Shown: one piece after another, positions 6,895-9,077 of the stretch
How positions within the stretch are numbered: position 1 is the first letter of the stretch
Layout of the letters: the number at the start of each line of letters is the position of its first letter
Source of the DNA: Flavobacteriales bacterium
Lineage (GTDB): Bacteria > Bacteroidota > Bacteroidia > Flavobacteriales_F > PHOS-HE28
NCBI GenBank assembly: GCA_020854015.1
Contig: JADZGG010000156.1
Location: forward strand, 1 to 9,077
Direction of reading: 5' to 3'
Length of the DNA stretch: 9,077 nt
The notes under the pieces: generated by a model
Seen by the model: only the letters and a program-made list of their open reading frames with translations
What the model was told of the DNA's origin: nothing
Databases searched by the model: none
Position numbers and translations under genes: made by a program

Positions 6895-7650
6895 ATGTTG
6901 CGCTCTGCACTCTCCCCCTTGTTGGCCTTGGGCCTGTTGTTGCCCTCGCTCAGCCTGGCACAGGCCGAAGGCCCTGGAACGAAGAAAGCCTACTGGACCT
7001 CCAGCGGCGAGTGGATCTTCTCCACGCCCATTCTGGAAGTGAAAGGAGTGGACCAGAACGGTAACGAGACGAGCAGCGAAGAAGGCGCGGTGATCCGCTT
7101 CTCCCCTTTCTTCAATGCGCAGGGCATGGTGAACTACGACCTCAGCGCGCACTTCGGTCTGTTCTCGGGGCTCTCCATCCGCAACCAAGGCTTCATTTAC
7201 AAGGTGCCGAACGACTCGGTGGACATCCGTTACAAGTTCCGCACGTATAACATCGGGATCCCCGTCGGGTTCAAGGTGGGCAACATGAACAAAGGGCTTG
7301 TCTATGTCGGTTACGAGCTGGAATTCCCCTTCAACTACAAGGAGAAGGAGATCATCAGTGAGAAGAAGGATAAGTTCAATGTGTGGTTCAGCGACCGCAC
7401 CGAGAAGCTGTTCCAATCGGTCTTCCTCGGTTTCCAAGGTCCTGGTCGCACGAACCTCACTGTCCGCTACTACCTCACCAACTTCCACAACAAGGACTTC
7501 CAGGAATCGGAGAACGGTGTCACTACCAAACCTTATGCAGGTTTCAATGTCAACCTGCTCACCGTCTCCCTGGGTTATGCGCTCTTCGACGCTTCAAAGG
7601 GACTTTCCCACGAGATGCGCATGGACCAGACGCCCCGCGCCATGCGCTGA
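6895..7650 (+). CDS. Secreted protein, probable outer-membrane beta-barrel
   Basis: I do not recognise a named family. The 251-residue product starts with a signal peptide: MLRSALSP, a Leu-rich core, and cleavage near SLA/QA at residues 22-24. The mature part has alternating polar/aromatic strands separated by turns, for example GLFSGLSIRNQGFIY, YNIGIPVGFKVG, GLVYVGYELEF, SVFLGFQG, LTVRYYLTNF and LLTVSLGYALF. The segment RTYNIGIPVGFKVG is like the strand seen in small PorT/OmpW-like outer-membrane barrels of Bacteroidota. A charged loop (about residues 143-160, rich in Lys and Glu) may be extracellular. There is no C-terminal T9SS domain and the protein ends in PRAMR rather than an aromatic residue. 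The gene appears to be its own unit, with a leader before it and a strong hairpin after it. The role is unknown; barrel topology is inferred from the pattern alone. Confidence 0.78.
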   Translation: MLRSALSPLLALGLLLPSLSLAQAEGPGTKKAYWTSSGEWIFSTPILEVKGVDQNGNETSSEEGAVIRFSPFFNAQGMVNYDLSAHFGLFSGLSIRNQGFIYKVPNDSVDIRYKFRTYNIGIPVGFKVGNMNKGLVYVGYELEFPFNYKEKEIISEKKDKFNVWFSDRTEKLFQSVFLGFQGPGRTNLTVRYYLTNFHNKDFQESENGVTTKPYAGFNVNLLTVSLGYALFDASKGLSHEMRMDQTPRAMR

Positions 7651-7670
7651 GCTATCGGGCAAACGAACCT

Positions 7671-7699
7671 GAGAGAGCCCGGCACTGCCGGGCTTTCTT
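7671..7699. terminator. Hairpin terminator between convergent genes
   Basis: An 8-bp perfect stem AGCCCGGC / GCCGGGCT (7676-7683 with 7687-7694) closes a 3-base loop ACT. Outer pairs 7671-7675 with 7695-7699 can lengthen it to about 13 bp with two G-T pairs. The + strand side runs into TTTCTT, fitting intrinsic termination 20 bases after the beta-barrel stop. On the - strand the hairpin lies 13 bases beyond the surface-protein stop, so it could serve both genes, though that side lacks a T-tract after the stem. Confidence 0.85.
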
Positions 7700-7712
7700 G
7701 CGTAATAACGAT

Positions 7713-7976
7713 TCAACGAAGAAGCACCACGTGCCCCCGTTGCTTGCGTTGCTTACCAGTGGCATCGCGAAGGCTCACTGTCCAAGCATAGACCCCATCA
7801 GGAACCGCCGCGCCGGTCCAGAGCGTGTTCACGTCCATGCTCACCCAGAGCTCACTGCCCCAGCGATCGAAGACGCGCAGTTCGAAGGCCTGCGGATCGC
7901 GCACCGAAGTGCTCACCCCGAACACATCGTTCAAACCATCATCGTTCGGGGTGAAGGTATTCGGCACGTACAGGGC
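7713..7976 (-). other. T9SS type-B sorting domain (gliding motility-associated C-terminal domain)
   Basis: This is the last 87 or so residues of the surface protein. It contains the family block VPNTFTPNDDGLND, the RVFDRWG strand, a W-x-G turn (LWTG), the PDGVYAW strand and the closing GHVVLLR. In this family the domain directs secretion through the type IX system, so the organism should carry the PorK-N/Sov-type secretion genes and PorP/SprF-like partners elsewhere. Confidence 0.92.
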
Positions 7977-9077
7977 GAACTCGTCCTCCACACAGAGCTC
8001 CATGCGTTCGGTATCGGTGCAGCCCGCATCGCTCGTGGCCAGCAGTTCCACGGTATAGCAGCCCACCGCGGCATAGGTGATCGAAGGCGAAGGCGATGTG
8101 GACGTGCTGCCTTGTGCATCGCCGAAAGACCATACGAAATCCTGCGCACCTTCCGACGTGTTGTTCAGCACGAAGGTCGGCGAGCTGATGATAGCCACTG
8201 AAGGCGATGGCACGAAGGAGGCGTCCGGTATGGCTTCGACCGTCACCAGGTCAGGAGCCGTAAGCGTTCCGGAACAACCGTCCGCATCCGTTACGGTCAG
8301 GGTGACATCGTAGTTGCCCGCATCCGAGAAGCAGTGCGTCACGGAGGAGCCGTTGTCGTTCGTACCATCGCTGAATGCCCAAACGAACGTGACCCCTGCG
8401 GTCGCTGTGGTGAAGTCCACGCACCAGGGGGCACAGCCTTCCGGTAACGAGGTCGAGATGATCGGTGTGATGGCATTGCCTACGGTCACATCCACTTGAT
8501 CGGCAGCGGAAGTGCACCCGTTGGCATCCGTGGCGACCACGGAATAGGTGGTGGTAGCCGTCGGGCTCACGTTCGGGCCGACGGGGCTCCACGCATAGGA
8601 GACTGCGCCCGTTCCTCCCGCGCTAGTGGCTGTGAGCGTCAGTGAGGCCCCACTGCAGATCGTGGCATCGGACATCGCCGTCACGCTCAAAGGCGCCGGT
8701 TCATCCACGGTCACGGTCGTGTCCAACTGGCATCCGTTCGCGTCGCTGATGGTGACCGTGTAGACCGCAGCAGCAAGCCCGTTCACCGTGCTGGTCGTCT
8801 GTCCACCGGGGGACCATAGGAGGTCCAGCGGGGCCGCGCCTCCGATCACCGTCGCGGTCACAGATCCATCAGAGCCACCTGCACAGGACACATCGGAATG
8901 GGCCAACGTCACGCTCAAGGGTGAAGCCAGCGTATTGAGGGTCGCTGTAGCGCTGCGTCCGCAGGTGTTCGGCCCGGAGACATCCACTGTGTACGTACCA
9001 GCCGTAAGTCCGGAAATGCTCTGTGTGGTCTGTCCACCCGGGCTCCAGAGGTACGTGAACGGCCCGACACCACCGGT
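7713..9077 (-). CDS. Large surface protein with SprB-type repeats, PKD domains and T9SS C-terminal domain, N-terminus missing
   Basis: The frame is open to the right edge, leaving the last 454 residues. Counting from the edge: residues 1 to about 126 hold a partial and a full SprB-type repeat, with WSPGGQTT at 11-18 and again at 88-95. Residues about 127-205 hold an Ig/PKD-like unit with YAWSP and VVATDANGC. Two PKD domains follow, with WAFSDG at 233-238 and WSFGDA at 316-321. The end (about 368-454) is a gliding-motility-associated C-terminal domain: YVPNTFTPNDDGLNDVF, ELRVFDRWGSELW, DGVYAWTV and GHVVLLR. The domain order predicts export by the Sec system, then outer-membrane secretion by T9SS and surface anchoring, with a role in adhesion or gliding inferred from SprB relatives. 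The GTG at 8987 is an internal Val. Cysteines recur in the repeats, probably as disulfides. The gene is convergent with the beta-barrel gene. Confidence 0.93.
   Translation of the reverse strand, partial: TGGVGPFTYLWSPGGQTTQSISGLTAGTYTVDVSGPNTCGRSATATLNTLASPLSVTLAHSDVSCAGGSDGSVTATVIGGAAPLDLLWSPGGQTTSTVNGLAAAVYTVTISDANGCQLDTTVTVDEPAPLSVTAMSDATICSGASLTLTATSAGGTGAVSYAWSPVGPNVSPTATTTYSVVATDANGCTSAADQVDVTVGNAITPIISTSLPEGCAPWCVDFTTATAGVTFVWAFSDGTNDNGSSVTHCFSDAGNYDVTLTVTDADGCSGTLTAPDLVTVEAIPDASFVPSPSVAIISSPTFVLNNTSEGAQDFVWSFGDAQGSTSTSPSPSITYAAVGCYTVELLATSDAGCTDTERMELCVEDEFALYVPNTFTPNDDGLNDVFGVSTSVRDPQAFELRVFDRWGSELWVSMDVNTLWTGAAVPDGVYAWTVSLRDATGKQRKQRGHVVLLR
8700..9077 (-). repeat. SprB-type tandem repeat units (about 77 residues, 231 bases)
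   Basis: Two adjacent units within the surface protein align on WSPGGQTT, then SGLTAGTYTV versus NGLAAAVYTV, then a Cys-containing strand. The conserved W codons are at 9045-9047 and 8814-8816, exactly 231 bases apart. The DNA is also alike at this point (TCTGTCCACC on the + strand at 9029-9038 and 8798-8807). The first unit is cut by the window edge, so more copies probably lie to the right. Confidence 0.82.

Noticed and set aside
7676..7694. Inverted repeat considered as a CRISPR, attachment or insertion-sequence end
   Set aside because: It occurs once, sits just past two convergent stops and is followed by TTTCTT, which fits a terminator better.
7383..8201. 272-residue + strand frame through the barrel end, the terminator and the surface-protein gene
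   Set aside because: It runs across the hairpin terminator and opposes the well-supported T9SS gene; the composition is that of a shadow frame.

Overview
The window looks like chromosomal DNA from a GC-rich member of the Bacteroidota, probably Flavobacteriales-like. The lineage call rests on four things: a Bacteroidota-style cytochrome c maturation set (very long CcmF, CcmD with a signal-like N-terminus, CcmE with Cys in place of the heme-binding His), a DUF2520 / KdsC-like HAD / UbiA / Maf gene row, a type IX secretion (T9SS) gliding-motility-type C-terminal domain, and an A-rich rather than Shine-Dalgarno leader before one gene. No RNA genes, CRISPR arrays, insertion sequences or phage genes were seen.

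Region 1 (1-3970, + strand): the 3' part of ccmC, then ccmD, ccmE and ccmF. These handle heme, load it on the CcmE chaperone and ligate it to apocytochromes c at the outer face of the inner membrane. The genes overlap or nearly touch (17 bases, a 7-base gap, and a TTGA start/stop overlap).

Region 2 (3967-6844, + strand): four more genes continue the same tight run: a Rossmann/DUF2520 protein, a KdsC-like HAD phosphatase, a UbiA-family prenyltransferase with both Asp-rich motifs, and a Maf nucleotide pyrophosphatase. Junctions are an ATGA overlap, a 20-base overlap, a 1-base gap and another ATGA overlap. Positions 1-6844 therefore look like a single transcription unit that begins upstream of the window. 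Why heme ligation genes are followed by a phosphatase and a prenyltransferase is not obvious; this is the most open biological question here.

Region 3 (6845-7712): a 50-base leader, a secreted protein of about 250 residues that looks like an outer-membrane beta-barrel, and a strong hairpin terminator placed between convergent genes.

Region 4 (7713-9077, - strand): the C-terminal 454 residues of a large cell-surface protein: SprB-type repeats, an Ig/PKD-like unit, two PKD domains and a T9SS C-terminal sorting domain. Its N-terminus lies beyond the right edge.

No wholly new system is visible. The points most worth following are the CxxxY CcmE together with extra periplasmic cysteines in CcmF, and the unexplained DUF2520/HAD/UbiA/Maf row attached to the ccm genes.
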